From NCBI GenBank assembly GCA_015064195.1, contig SVSO01000013.1, forward strand, positions 1 to 27,718: a DNA stretch of 27,718 nucleotides, read 5' to 3'. The DNA is from Oscillospiraceae bacterium (GTDB taxonomy: Bacteria; Bacillota_A; Clostridia; Oscillospirales; CAG-272). Numbering within the stretch: position 1 is the stretch's first letter; the number at the start of each line of letters is the position of its first letter. This document shows, piece after piece, positions 6,969 to 15,236 of the stretch. The notes beneath the pieces are model-generated. The model saw only the letters and a list, made by a program, of their open reading frames with translations. It did no database searches and was not told the DNA's origin. The position numbers and the translations under genes were made by a program.

Positions 6969-8842
6969 CAGCCGCCCAGTGCCTCAATGATGGCCTGCTT
7001 GGTCGCCTTCTTCGGATCAAGACCCATGGCAGTGAGAATCTCCGTGCGGGTCTCATCGTCAGCCTGATGGATATTCTCCGCCCGCTTTTCGCACAGAATC
7101 TTGAAAACGGCATCCTTGTTGGCTGCCAGCTGACTTTCGCCGGACAGCTTATCGACCGTGATCTTATCGCTGTCAAGCCGCGCAAGAACGATATTTTCCG
7201 CTTCACCGGCAGTGATCTTATCCTCCTCGGGGACATCGGAGGTGTTGGCCTCCTGCATGATCGCTTCACGCTTGCGGGCCATGTATTGTGCGACAAATTT
7301 TTCTTTGTGCGAGGAATCATGCTTCTTATCGCTGGCAAAATTCTTTGTCTTTGCAACCGTACCGATGATATTGATTGCCGCGGAAGCGACTGTCTGAATC
7401 AGCTTTCCAACGCTTGAACCGAGCATTCCGGCAATACCGCCGCCAATTCCCGCCAGACCGGACATCATGCCGGAGAGATTCTGCAGAATATCCCAGCGGT
7501 CCTTCTTGCGTTCATGGTGCGCCTGATCGCTTGCCATTTCTGCCGCAAATTTTCGCGCCTTGAGGGAGTTGCGCGCTCTGCGTGCCTTATCATAGTCATT
7601 CAGCGATGCCCGTGCCGCAGCTTTATCATCAGCCGTTGCATTTTTATCCAGCTTTTTCAGTGATTTTCCCTTATCGCGCAGGCTTCCGCTTGACTTCTCG
7701 AGGTCTTCATCCTTTACGCCCTTCGCCATTTCGCTGAGCTTATTCTCGCCCTGACGGTGCTTGGTCACGCGGTAAGAGCTGCCCACAAGGGAGCTGATCG
7801 AGCCTAATGCGCCGAGAGAACCACCGACAACATTTCCGATATCTCCGGCTGATTTTGCTCCGGCAAGTCCCGCAATGCCGGAAGCAACATTGGTCACATC
7901 TCCGCCGAGGCTGAGAATGCTGCCCATATTATCCCAGATGCCCGACTTCAGACCCACACTGTTTCCGTTTTTGCGCGCCTGATTGGTTTTCATGATACCG
8001 CGTATCGTTCCGTAACCGTTTAAGGCTGTGCCGGCAAGTCCGCTGGTGAGCGCTGTAATGTCGCCAACATTGGAGTCCTCATCACCCTGCAGATCTTTAA
8101 CATCGGCGGCAATATTGCCCGCATCGCCGGCATGACCGGAAATTGTGCCGAGGCCTTCCATGATGTCGTCCACCACGCCGAGGCTATCGCTTTCTTTTGT
8201 TCCTTCCGCCAATGCTGCACGCGGAGCAAAGGATTCTTCCTTGGCAGCCTGGCCCGTTCCCTGCTGACCGGTTTGACCCTTATCATCCTTGGTCGGATTC
8301 TTTGGGTCGCTCTTGCCCTTATCTGTCGAATCGTCTTTCTTTGTGCCGGCCGCATCACCCTCTGCAAGCTCTTTGCGGAGTGCTTCCTCTGTTGCTTTTT
8401 CCTCAGCCTTGGCATCCTTATAGCTTTTTACGAATTTCGTCTGCAGATACTCCTCGCGTTCAGGCGTATTTTTCTTCGGCAACTTGGATTTTTCGCCAGG
8501 AGATTCTTCTTTGGCATCACCTTCCTCCTTGGCCGCTTTTTCCTGTTTTTTATCGTCTTCTGCAACAGTACCATCTTTACCGCTGCCATCTTGCTCCTGT
8601 GCCGCTGCATTTACCTCGGGAGTTCCGTCCTTTTTCTCGGGATCGCCGCCGGAGGTATCCTCCTTCGTCTGATCTGCGGGGGCTGGAGCATCCGTGCTGT
8701 CCGACTGCTTGGCATCATCCACTGGCTGATCGGCAGGGGTGTTTTCTTGTTCTGTGTTTTCTTGCTGCTCCGGCTGCTCTTGCAGCTCCGGCTGTACATC
8801 GGAAACGTTCGATTTTTCCTCAATTAATTTTTCGTCCGGCAT
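6968..8842 (-). CDS. Low-complexity/hydrophobic-segment protein, candidate CIS cargo or lumen protein
   Basis: A 624-residue protein of no family I can name. Residues 1-205 are an extreme low-complexity tract of Glu, Asp, Lys, Gln, Pro, Thr and Gly with no predicted fold. Residues ~225-357 and ~450-497 are Gly/Ala/Ser-rich and hydrophobic (SGLAGIGGGIAGMLGSSVGK), like membrane-inserting helices of pore-forming or tape-measure proteins. They flank a charged helical region (360-445). The C-terminus (500-624) is charged and helical with one cysteine. There is no signal peptide. The ATG has a near-perfect AAGGAGGT, implying high expression. It directly follows a small chaperone-like gene and precedes the regulator. 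Disordered N-termini are known to direct effectors into CIS tube lumens, so cargo is my first guess. A tape measure protein is the main alternative. Confidence 0.85.
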   Translation of the reverse strand: MPDEKLIEEKSNVSDVQPELQEQPEQQENTEQENTPADQPVDDAKQSDSTDAPAPADQTKEDTSGGDPEKKDGTPEVNAAAQEQDGSGKDGTVAEDDKKQEKAAKEEGDAKEESPGEKSKLPKKNTPEREEYLQTKFVKSYKDAKAEEKATEEALRKELAEGDAAGTKKDDSTDKGKSDPKNPTKDDKGQTGQQGTGQAAKEESFAPRAALAEGTKESDSLGVVDDIMEGLGTISGHAGDAGNIAADVKDLQGDEDSNVGDITALTSGLAGTALNGYGTIRGIMKTNQARKNGNSVGLKSGIWDNMGSILSLGGDVTNVASGIAGLAGAKSAGDIGNVVGGSLGALGSISSLVGSSYRVTKHRQGENKLSEMAKGVKDEDLEKSSGSLRDKGKSLKKLDKNATADDKAAARASLNDYDKARRARNSLKARKFAAEMASDQAHHERKKDRWDILQNLSGMMSGLAGIGGGIAGMLGSSVGKLIQTVASAAINIIGTVAKTKNFASDKKHDSSHKEKFVAQYMARKREAIMQEANTSDVPEEDKITAGEAENIVLARLDSDKITVDKLSGESQLAANKDAVFKILCEKRAENIHQADDETRTEILTAMGLDPKKATKQAIIEALGG

Positions 8843-8859
8843 CGATGTTACCTCCTTCT

Positions 8860-9384
8860 TTACTGAATCAGATCAATTCCCCGGCTGATCACGGTCTCGG
8901 CACTCTCCGAGCCGTTCACCACCGGTGAGAGAATTTCCATAACCTGCGGAACGGTGTGAACAAGCACCGCCAGTGTATGGCCCACCGCCGTAGTTGCGGT
9001 ATCGATCCGCATATCGCGGTCAATGCAGAATGCGTGAGAATAGAAGATCAATCCGCCGGCATAGAAAATCGCCGCGTGACCGAGGATCAGGAATTCATTG
9101 ATCCGCGCAATGACCTTCTCTGCCTCAGGCAGTTTTTCCGCAGGAACGCCGTTATACATGGATACCATAATCTGCAGCTGCGCCGTTCCTTCGAGAATAT
9201 GCTCAATGGTGAACCGGAATTCGACCCCCGGATACTCCTCCTCCGGCAGATCGGGGATGAGGGTCAGAACCGAACACTCCTCCTCCTCGGACAGAAGAAC
9301 CTCGCGGATGCCGTAATCATCGGCCTTTGCGCCGATCACCTCCGCCAGCAATGCAAGATAATTGTTTTCCCAGATTTCAGCCAT
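8860..9384 (-). CDS. Small acidic protein, possible YbjN/secretion-chaperone-like fold
   Basis: A 174-residue acidic protein with an alternating alpha/beta pattern: an N-terminal helix (MAEIWENNYLALLAEVIG), acidic strands (EEEECSVLTLIPDLPEEEY), a helix (AEKVIARINEFLILGHAAIF), a strand hairpin (YAGGLIFYSHAFCID) and a long C-terminal helix (TTAVGHTLAVLVHTVPQVMEIL). This order resembles the YbjN/type III secretion chaperone fold; that is a pattern judgement, not a family assignment. There is no signal peptide. The start at 9384 is preferred because AAAGGATGG lies just upstream and the longer frame to 9435 would run into the ATPase gene. It sits 17 bases ahead of the candidate cargo gene, the layout expected for a chaperone-cargo pair. 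Confidence 0.83.
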   Translation of the reverse strand: MAEIWENNYLALLAEVIGAKADDYGIREVLLSEEEECSVLTLIPDLPEEEYPGVEFRFTIEHILEGTAQLQIMVSMYNGVPAEKLPEAEKVIARINEFLILGHAAIFYAGGLIFYSHAFCIDRDMRIDTATTAVGHTLAVLVHTVPQVMEILSPVVNGSESAETVISRGIDLIQ

Positions 9385-9409
9385 AATAATCCATCCTTTC
9401 ACTGTTTGT

Positions 9410-11647
9410 TCACCGACCGAGATATCCGAAATCATCGTCAGTCAGTACCTTTCCGTATTTCGAGAAATTGAGCTTGATGGCCTCGATGATGTGGCGATTT
9501 CGGATACCGGAGGCCTCGGATGCTGCCAGATATGCAGCGTTGGTGAGAATTTCCTTGATGTTGCTTCCCGTCAGCTCAAAGCTGTCGGCGAAGAATTCAA
9601 AGTCGATGGCTTCGTCGAACCGCGCAGTTTTCGGTGCGATTTTTTTCCAGAGCATGAGCCGCACATCGGCGGTAGGAAAGACGAAATTCACCATAAATTT
9701 GATGCGCCGCTTGAAGGCATCATCGATATTATTGACATAGTTGGTGGCGAGGATCGTGATGCCCTCATAATCCTCCAGCTTCTGTAATAGGAACGCCGTA
9801 TCCGCATTGGCATAGCGGTCATTGGAGTCCTTCACCTCGGAGCGCTTGGCAAACATGGAATCCGCCTCATCGAAAAACAGCATAGCATTGATGTTTTTCG
9901 CTTTATTGAACAGCTCGGAGATATTTTTCTGTGTTTCGCCGATGTATTTGCTCACCAGCTGGGAAAGATCGATGCGATAGAGGTCAATGCCAAGCTCGTT
10001 GGCCATGACCTGCACAGCCATGGTTTTGCCGGTGCCGGGAGAGCCGTAGAACAGCGCACACAAGCCGTTTCCGTAGGGGGATTTCTTGCGGAAGCCCCAC
10101 TCCTCGCCCACGATGCGGCGGTATCTGACCTGATCGCAGATCATTTTCATCCGACGCTTCTGCTCATCGCTGACCACCAGATCGTCCCATGTGAACACCG
10201 CATTGATAAGCGTCGCATACAGTCCCAGCTGACTTTTTGAATGCTGGCGGATGGCATCCTTGAGGATATCGCGTGTGATGGGGGATTTCTGGAATCCGGC
10301 GGCGTCGGATGCGGTTTTCAGCACCCGCTTCAGATCACGCGGTGTCAGAATATACTGGCTCGCGCAGATATCGAGATTGATCTCCGGCGCGAATTCTTCC
10401 TTGTCCGCCCACGCATTCCAGAAGATCTTGCGCTCCTCCGCACTCAGCATGGGAAGCTCACGGCTGACAAACAGTGCTCGTGTGCCGATGAACAGCTGCT
10501 CCCTTTCCTCCGTCACCCAGAATGCGAACCGGAACAGCCGCGTCACCGTTTCGGCGGCCGATTCCATCCGGGAATCGGTGACATCCCGGCGGAGTTTGGA
10601 TTCTTCCTCGCCGCCCTGCCGCCGGAACTGGGAGACGAAGCACGGGATCGCGCCGGTGAGAACCGTTTCCAGCCGGATCGCCTCCAGATAGCGTGTAATT
10701 TCCCGCTCCTCCAGCATAACGATCCGACCGATATCCACCGACAGGATCGGCAGTCCCATGCCTGCCGCGGCCTGTGCGGCAAAATAGCGGCGTCCGATTC
10801 CGTCCGGGCCATACAGATTCATGACAGCACAGCCGCCATCATCACGGAACGCATTTTTTCGGAAGAATTCCCGCACAAAACCGAATTCCGCCTCCCGTAC
10901 AGGCAGCATCTCGCCGTCGGCGCGGAGGATCTCCGCATAGCCTTCCAGCTTTCGTTCCATGGTTTTTGAGCCAAGAATGTAGGATGCGACACGGCTTTTC
11001 AGGGTGAGCTTTTCAGCGGAGGTGCTGCGCTGAGCGGATTTTTCCACCTGCTCGATAAGAAGGCTTGTCACCGGCGATGTGCCGTCCATCAGGGCAACCG
11101 CGCTGTCGGGAAGAATGCCAAACAGCAGGCGGTACAGCCGGACAGCCAGCCATCTTGTGGGCTGTGCATCCGTGGAATTGTTGTGAAGATAGGTGAACGC
11201 CGCCTCATATTTGCGGTCGTACACCGGTGCAAATGCCAGCAGGAGCGCGAAGCGTTCGGCTTCATCCAGCGCAAACTTCATGGACAGTGCTTCAAAGGAT
11301 GGCACAAGCTCTCCCCGCAGTGTCATGCGGGTGCGGCATTCCACATGGAAATAGGCATTTTCGACCTGCTCCTTTGCCGCCGGGGTGAGGCGGCTCTCCG
11401 GCTCGATTCGGTTGACGGGATCCAATATCGAAAAGAGATCCGTTGAGGAGACAGACAGCCCTTTGTCAAAGCCGACGGTTGCCGGAGCGGGAATATCCCC
11501 GCCGTCCAAGCCCTTCGCTGCGCAGGCAACGGTGAGACACACATCGAGAAAGCGCATCCGATCGGCAAGATATTCGCCATTTGAGGCATAGGGCTTCCGA
11601 TAATCGTCGGGATGAAAATAGGATTCGTATAAAGCTTCGATTTTCAT
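9410..11647 (-). CDS. CIS-type AAA+ ATPase (Pvc15/Afp15-like), first copy
   Basis: A 745-residue protein. The C-terminal AAA+ module has Walker A GSPGTGKT at 535-542, Walker B FFDEAD at 591-596, sensor-1 Asn at 636 (ILATN) and paired Arg at 647-648 (DDAFKRRIKF), all as in active AAA+ ATPases. The insertion VKDSNDRYAN after Walker B is shared with the paralogue at 2838-4715. The N-terminal half contains a second ATPase-like region with a degenerate P-loop (GPDGIGRR at 280-287, no Lys-Thr). The N-terminal ~250 residues are helical and differ from the paralogue. The ATG lies 11 bases after the phosphatase-like gene stop with no clear SD (GTGACTGCCT upstream), so translation probably depends on coupling. 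Likely role: ATP-driven assembly or maintenance of the CIS particle. Confidence 0.93.
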   Translation of the reverse strand: MKIEALYESYFHPDDYRKPYASNGEYLADRMRFLDVCLTVACAAKGLDGGDIPAPATVGFDKGLSVSSTDLFSILDPVNRIEPESRLTPAAKEQVENAYFHVECRTRMTLRGELVPSFEALSMKFALDEAERFALLLAFAPVYDRKYEAAFTYLHNNSTDAQPTRWLAVRLYRLLFGILPDSAVALMDGTSPVTSLLIEQVEKSAQRSTSAEKLTLKSRVASYILGSKTMERKLEGYAEILRADGEMLPVREAEFGFVREFFRKNAFRDDGGCAVMNLYGPDGIGRRYFAAQAAAGMGLPILSVDIGRIVMLEEREITRYLEAIRLETVLTGAIPCFVSQFRRQGGEEESKLRRDVTDSRMESAAETVTRLFRFAFWVTEEREQLFIGTRALFVSRELPMLSAEERKIFWNAWADKEEFAPEINLDICASQYILTPRDLKRVLKTASDAAGFQKSPITRDILKDAIRQHSKSQLGLYATLINAVFTWDDLVVSDEQKRRMKMICDQVRYRRIVGEEWGFRKKSPYGNGLCALFYGSPGTGKTMAVQVMANELGIDLYRIDLSQLVSKYIGETQKNISELFNKAKNINAMLFFDEADSMFAKRSEVKDSNDRYANADTAFLLQKLEDYEGITILATNYVNNIDDAFKRRIKFMVNFVFPTADVRLMLWKKIAPKTARFDEAIDFEFFADSFELTGSNIKEILTNAAYLAASEASGIRNRHIIEAIKLNFSKYGKVLTDDDFGYLGR

Positions 11648-11658
11648 AGGCAGTCACA

Positions 11659-13290
11659 TCAGCCGAGGTAGCGGAACAACAGCACTGAGGTATCCGCTTC
11701 CAGTTCTGCTTCACCTCTGAATGCAGTCAGAGTATCCTCCAGTGCGTCCACCATTTCCCGCAGATCGTAGATTTTTCCGGCGATGCTGTTGATCTCAGAT
11801 TCCAGATAGGCGGTGGTGAACTCCAATCCGTTTTCGTTTTTCATGCCGGACACGCCCTCTGAGGTCAGCAGGAGCATATTTCCCTGAGACAGACGCACAC
11901 GTTCCTGCGTGAAGGACACATTGGGCATCTCGCCGAGACGGAAGCCCACCGGCTTCGATTCCTGCGCAAATCCCTCACCCGTTCCCTTCAGGAGGATCGG
12001 CGGCATTCCCGCATTCACATAGCGCATCACGCCGGTTTTCAGGTTGATCTGCGCCACCAGTGCCCGCACCGTCAGCTCCGTATCCTCCTTGCAGATGCTG
12101 CTCAGCTGATTGTTCGCTTCGGAAACGATACGGTGAGGCTGATAGCCCAGTCTGGCAAAGCAGCGGAGATTGGTGGATGCGAGCATAGCGGACAGCATGG
12201 ATGCAAGGCTGCGTCCCGTGGATTCGCCAATGATGAGGAACAGGCGGTTTTCATCCGTGAAGAAGCAATCGCAGAAGCTGCTCTTGTTGAACACGGTATT
12301 TTTCATGCTGGCACAGACTTCAAAATCCGTGCGGTCGGGGAACGGCGGATAATTCTGCACACCGGACAGCGAGGTGCGGATCTGCGCCGCCACGTCGAGA
12401 TCGGCGCGCATACGCTCCTTCTCCGCTGTGGTTTTTTCCAGATTCAATGTATAATCGAGGATAGACTTCGCCATGCTGTTGAAGTCATCTGCCATCTGCT
12501 CGATCTCGTCGTTGGTGTTGATGGAATCAGCGGGATTGTAGTCAAGCTGATTCATATTGGTCACGAACTGATTCATATGGGTGGAAAGCGTTTTGACCGG
12601 TGTGACCACGCCGCGCCGCACATAGATGATAAAGATGACGGCGAACAGCGTAATGAGAGCAAAGATCAGCGACACAGTGAGAAGGGTCTGCTCCATCACA
12701 TTGTTTACAAGATCGGTCATGTTGATATCCACGCCGATCCAGCCCACAGGCAGGCCGTCCGTATCTCTCAGCGGCACATAGACTGAAAGCAGCCAACCGA
12801 ATTCCGATTCGGTGATGACATCACTTTTGATGGTGACATTGTTTTCATAAAGGTAGCGGCAGGTCTCATACATATCTCCCTCGCCGGTATGATCGCCCAG
12901 CCCGGCGAACATGGCGGGATCCTCGCCCTCATACATGGCATCGAACAGGTAGATACTGTCATTGATCATCTCCCCGTTTTCATCAAAGCAGGGGACGGAG
13001 GCATAGAGATAGCTCAGCCCGTAGGCGCGCTTGATCTCGGTGAGCAGCAGATCCGTCTCATCGTAATGCTCATCCGCTCCGTTTTCCAGCCAGTCGTCGA
13101 TGCGGTCGGTATCGATGATATCGGATGCCAGCTTGCCGGCGCTTTCACCGATAAAATTGTAGTTGTCCAGCACAGAGGTGTAGCTGATCCGGTATGTAAC
13201 AAAGCCGATGGCGACCATGACAATGACCAGCAGGATCAGAAACATCAGAATAATTTTTGAACTGAGCGTTCTGCGTTTTTTCTCGTTCAT
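11659..13290 (-). CDS. Membrane HAMP-SpoIIE/RsbU-type phosphatase-like protein with altered active site
   Basis: A 543-residue sensor protein. It has TM1 at ~13-33, an extracytoplasmic sensor region ~34-200 (Cache-like, with GWIGVDINMTDL before the membrane), TM2 ~203-224, HAMP ~225-280, a linker helix, and a PP2C-type SpoIIE domain ~297-543 (LDVAAQIRTSL, NAGMPPILL). Such proteins dephosphorylate anti-sigma-factor antagonists in response to signals. The metal-binding motifs deviate: the usual GGDFYD reads SSFCD (337-341), GDxSG reads GESTG (355-359), YTDG reads TSEG (476-479), and ADD reads ADT (532-534). It is probably inactive or metal-altered. ATG overlaps the preceding stop (ATGA), indicating tight coupling with the cyclase-like gene. 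No partner kinase or STAS protein is visible. Confidence 0.9.
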   Translation of the reverse strand: MNEKKRRTLSSKIILMFLILLVIVMVAIGFVTYRISYTSVLDNYNFIGESAGKLASDIIDTDRIDDWLENGADEHYDETDLLLTEIKRAYGLSYLYASVPCFDENGEMINDSIYLFDAMYEGEDPAMFAGLGDHTGEGDMYETCRYLYENNVTIKSDVITESEFGWLLSVYVPLRDTDGLPVGWIGVDINMTDLVNNVMEQTLLTVSLIFALITLFAVIFIIYVRRGVVTPVKTLSTHMNQFVTNMNQLDYNPADSINTNDEIEQMADDFNSMAKSILDYTLNLEKTTAEKERMRADLDVAAQIRTSLSGVQNYPPFPDRTDFEVCASMKNTVFNKSSFCDCFFTDENRLFLIIGESTGRSLASMLSAMLASTNLRCFARLGYQPHRIVSEANNQLSSICKEDTELTVRALVAQINLKTGVMRYVNAGMPPILLKGTGEGFAQESKPVGFRLGEMPNVSFTQERVRLSQGNMLLLTSEGVSGMKNENGLEFTTAYLESEINSIAGKIYDLREMVDALEDTLTAFRGEAELEADTSVLLFRYLG

Positions 13291-14054
13291 TGAGTCACCC
13301 CGTTCATATTACGGTCGCAGGCATACAGAAACTCTTTCGCCGCAAGATCGCCCCGGTCCGTTTTGATCAGCTCGATGAAATAGGAGCGGGCTATATCATA
13401 TTTTTTCTCGCCGAACAGCTTCACGCCTGTTTCAAAAAAGAGCTTGCTGCGCCGCTTGGAATTTTTTATCTCAATGGGGTCGCCGTCAAACACGTCATAG
13501 ATGAGCTGGGAATCGCCCTCATCCTTCAGAATGCTTCCGAGGCAGCGGCTGTTGAATTTCTGGAAAAAGTCTGGGATCTGTGCTGCAGCCGTTTCTGTCA
13601 CCAGAATATGTGCGCTGAATCTTTTCGCGATGGTCTGGAGCTTGTTTGCAGTGCGGGTGCATTCCGAAATGGTCAGCGGAACACGGAAGCTGCCGTAACC
13701 CACCTGATCGGTATAGACCGCGCCGTAGCTCAGGCCGACCGTGAAGTCGGAGAAATCGAAAAACTCATTCGTATTGCCGGCAATGCGCTGACAGATGGTG
13801 ACAGAACTCATCAGTGCATCCTCACAGCTTTCGGAAAATACCGCCGTGATGCCGCTGTCCGAGATGCCGGACAGCTTGCCCCGGTATTCCTCAGTGGCTG
13901 GGCCGATGATCGCAAGCAGATCGTTTACATAGCCAAACAGCCCTTCTCCGGTGGTTTTCGGCACAAGTTCCGCAAGATCCATCGCACCGATGCTGATGAC
14001 CGCTGCCATGATCTCATGTGAACTGTTTCGTTTTGTATTGTGTCCCAGAAGCAT
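13287..14054 (-). CDS. Class III nucleotidyl-cyclase-homology protein, probably degenerate
   Basis: A 255-residue cytosolic protein. Residues ~15-190 follow the class III adenylate/guanylate cyclase pattern: KLSGISDSGITAVF for the second strand-turn, then FTVGLSYGAVYTDQVGYGSFRVPLTIS and ECTRTANKLQTIAK, which matches the VGxxxGxVxxGxxGxxxRxxYTV...NxAxRLQ region. The first metal-binding motif (FxDIxGFT) is not recognisable (AVISIGAMDLAEL) and the second is shifted, so catalysis is doubtful. Residues ~200-255 form two helices of TPR type (FFETGVKLFGEKKYDIARSYF). Start at 14054 is chosen because AGAAAGGA lies eight bases upstream; the longer frame would overlap the PAAR-like gene. It is translationally coupled to the phosphatase-like gene. 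It may be a nucleotide sensor or a docking protein rather than an enzyme. Confidence 0.82.
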   Translation of the reverse strand: MLLGHNTKRNSSHEIMAAVISIGAMDLAELVPKTTGEGLFGYVNDLLAIIGPATEEYRGKLSGISDSGITAVFSESCEDALMSSVTICQRIAGNTNEFFDFSDFTVGLSYGAVYTDQVGYGSFRVPLTISECTRTANKLQTIAKRFSAHILVTETAAAQIPDFFQKFNSRCLGSILKDEGDSQLIYDVFDGDPIEIKNSKRRSKLFFETGVKLFGEKKYDIARSYFIELIKTDRGDLAAKEFLYACDRNMNGVTQ

Positions 14055-14074
14055 GGATGGTATCCTTTCTATGA

Positions 14075-14461
14075 TTACGGCACCTGAATATTGGTGGTGC
14101 CGGGATTGGTTATCTGAATCACGCCGCCCCAGTTGCACATGAGCTTGCAGGTGTTGTTCAGTGCCGGCTGTCCGCCTACAAGTACAGTGGGAGAGCCGGG
14201 TGCCCACGGTGCGGCAATCACCGGCATACACGGGCATGGAGTCAGCACGCCAAGTGCCGCCGCTGTTGCGGATGCCACCGTAGGATTGGCCATGGATGTA
14301 CACATTCCGAAGGGCATGATGTTGACCATGGGCTTATTATCCATGATATTGGCGATGGGCATGGAGGTCATGACCCGATTCATCGGCAGCACATTGAACA
14401 CCGACGGCGCCATGCCGAAGGAGCACATGAGCTGTGCGCCGCCGCATACTGCAAAACCCAT
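14075..14461 (-). CDS. PAAR-like spike-tip protein (DUF4280)
   Basis: A 128-residue protein of the DUF4280/PAAR-like type. It is rich in Pro, Gly, Met, Asn and Cys with the family hallmarks CGGAQLMCSFG near the N-terminus, NIMPFGMCTSMANPTV in the middle, LTPCPCMPVIAAPWAPGSPTVLVGGQPAL and a final CKLMCNWGG. PAAR-like proteins cap the VgrG-type spike and form the sharp tip that pierces the target membrane; conserved Cys can bind a metal ion. The start at 14461 is set by CTGGAGG just upstream, one base after the previous stop; the longer frame is rejected. Its position between cap and signalling genes, away from gp25, is unusual; PAAR genes commonly lie beside the spike gene. Confidence 0.93.
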   Translation of the reverse strand: MGFAVCGGAQLMCSFGMAPSVFNVLPMNRVMTSMPIANIMDNKPMVNIMPFGMCTSMANPTVASATAAALGVLTPCPCMPVIAAPWAPGSPTVLVGGQPALNNTCKLMCNWGGVIQITNPGTTNIQVP

Positions 14462-14462
14462 T

Positions 14463-15215
14463 TTAATCCTCCAGTCTGATTCTGCGGCCCGGTGCCAATG
14501 TGAGCTCGCGCACTTTTCCATCAGCCAGCCGGCAGATAAATACCGTCCCGCGGTCGGGAAGGCTGCGGATAGGGATAAAAAACTCTCCCCGCTCACCGGC
14601 ACAGCATTCGCTGACCGGATACACCAGCGTTCCGATCTTCGGATAATCCCGTGAAAGCGGCATATCCAGCCGATATCCGACCTGTCCGTCTGCATCGGCG
14701 CGGCACACTCTCACGTATTCCTCATCGTCGCCGCTTCTGATGCAGAACAGCTTGCCCTCGATGTCAATGCCGTCGGGATGGTAGATACCTACGCACTGCT
14801 CCCCCGCCTTGGCATCGGTGAGCAGCTTATAGGACAGCGCACGATCGTCGGGACGGAGCCAAACCATGCCGCCCGGCAGTGTTTTTCCCTCCACGCTGGC
14901 CGCGTCGGAAGCAAGGGGGGCATTTTTGCTGGGTGTCAGCCGCAGCTTGATGGCGGTATATGTGCCGTCGAAAACACGGCACACAAAAGCGGTTTTGTTG
15001 TAAAATCCGCCCTCCGCGTGAATGGTATGCTCGCCCGCAGGAAGATTCACGAATACGTTCCAGCCCTCGGCTTTTTTGATCGGCGGTTTCGCGCCGTCGA
15101 TCCACACCCGCGCATTGCTTCCGGTGATGGTGCGTCCTGTGAAATCATCGATAAGCGTAACGACCAGTGACACAGTGCGAACGTGTCTGGATGTGCATAC
15201 ACCGAGCTTATCCAT
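14463..15215 (-). CDS. Beta-rich cap-associated protein with carboxypeptidase-regulatory/prealbumin-like N-domain
   Basis: A 250-residue protein. The N-terminal ~100 residues (TVSLVVTLIDDFTGRTI, ARVWIDGAKPP, WNVFVNLPAGEHTIHAEGG, AIKLRLTPS) have the rhythm of carboxypeptidase regulatory-like/prealbumin-fold beta domains. The remainder is beta-rich with LPGGMVWLRPDD and repeated strands up to RELTLAPGRRIRLED; no enzyme motif is visible. There is no signal peptide or TM. A similar fold is fused to or placed next to the DUF4255 cap in other CIS loci, so a role in terminating or decorating the distal end of the particle is plausible (inference). AGGAGGT precedes the ATG, which lies 21 bases after the DUF4255 gene. 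Confidence 0.82.
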   Translation of the reverse strand: MDKLGVCTSRHVRTVSLVVTLIDDFTGRTITGSNARVWIDGAKPPIKKAEGWNVFVNLPAGEHTIHAEGGFYNKTAFVCRVFDGTYTAIKLRLTPSKNAPLASDAASVEGKTLPGGMVWLRPDDRALSYKLLTDAKAGEQCVGIYHPDGIDIEGKLFCIRSGDDEEYVRVCRADADGQVGYRLDMPLSRDYPKIGTLVYPVSECCAGERGEFFIPIRSLPDRGTVFICRLADGKVRELTLAPGRRIRLED

Positions 15216-15236
15216 AATCCGTGTACCTCCTGTAGG

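Noticed and set aside
13287..14303. Longer 338-codon version of the cyclase-like gene
   Set aside because: It would overlap most of the PAAR-like gene; an SD eight bases before ATG 14054 supports the shorter form.
14075..14695. Longer 206-codon version of the PAAR-like gene
   Set aside because: The extra N-terminus overlaps the preceding gene and lacks family similarity; GGAGG and MGFAVCGGAQ mark the start at 14461.
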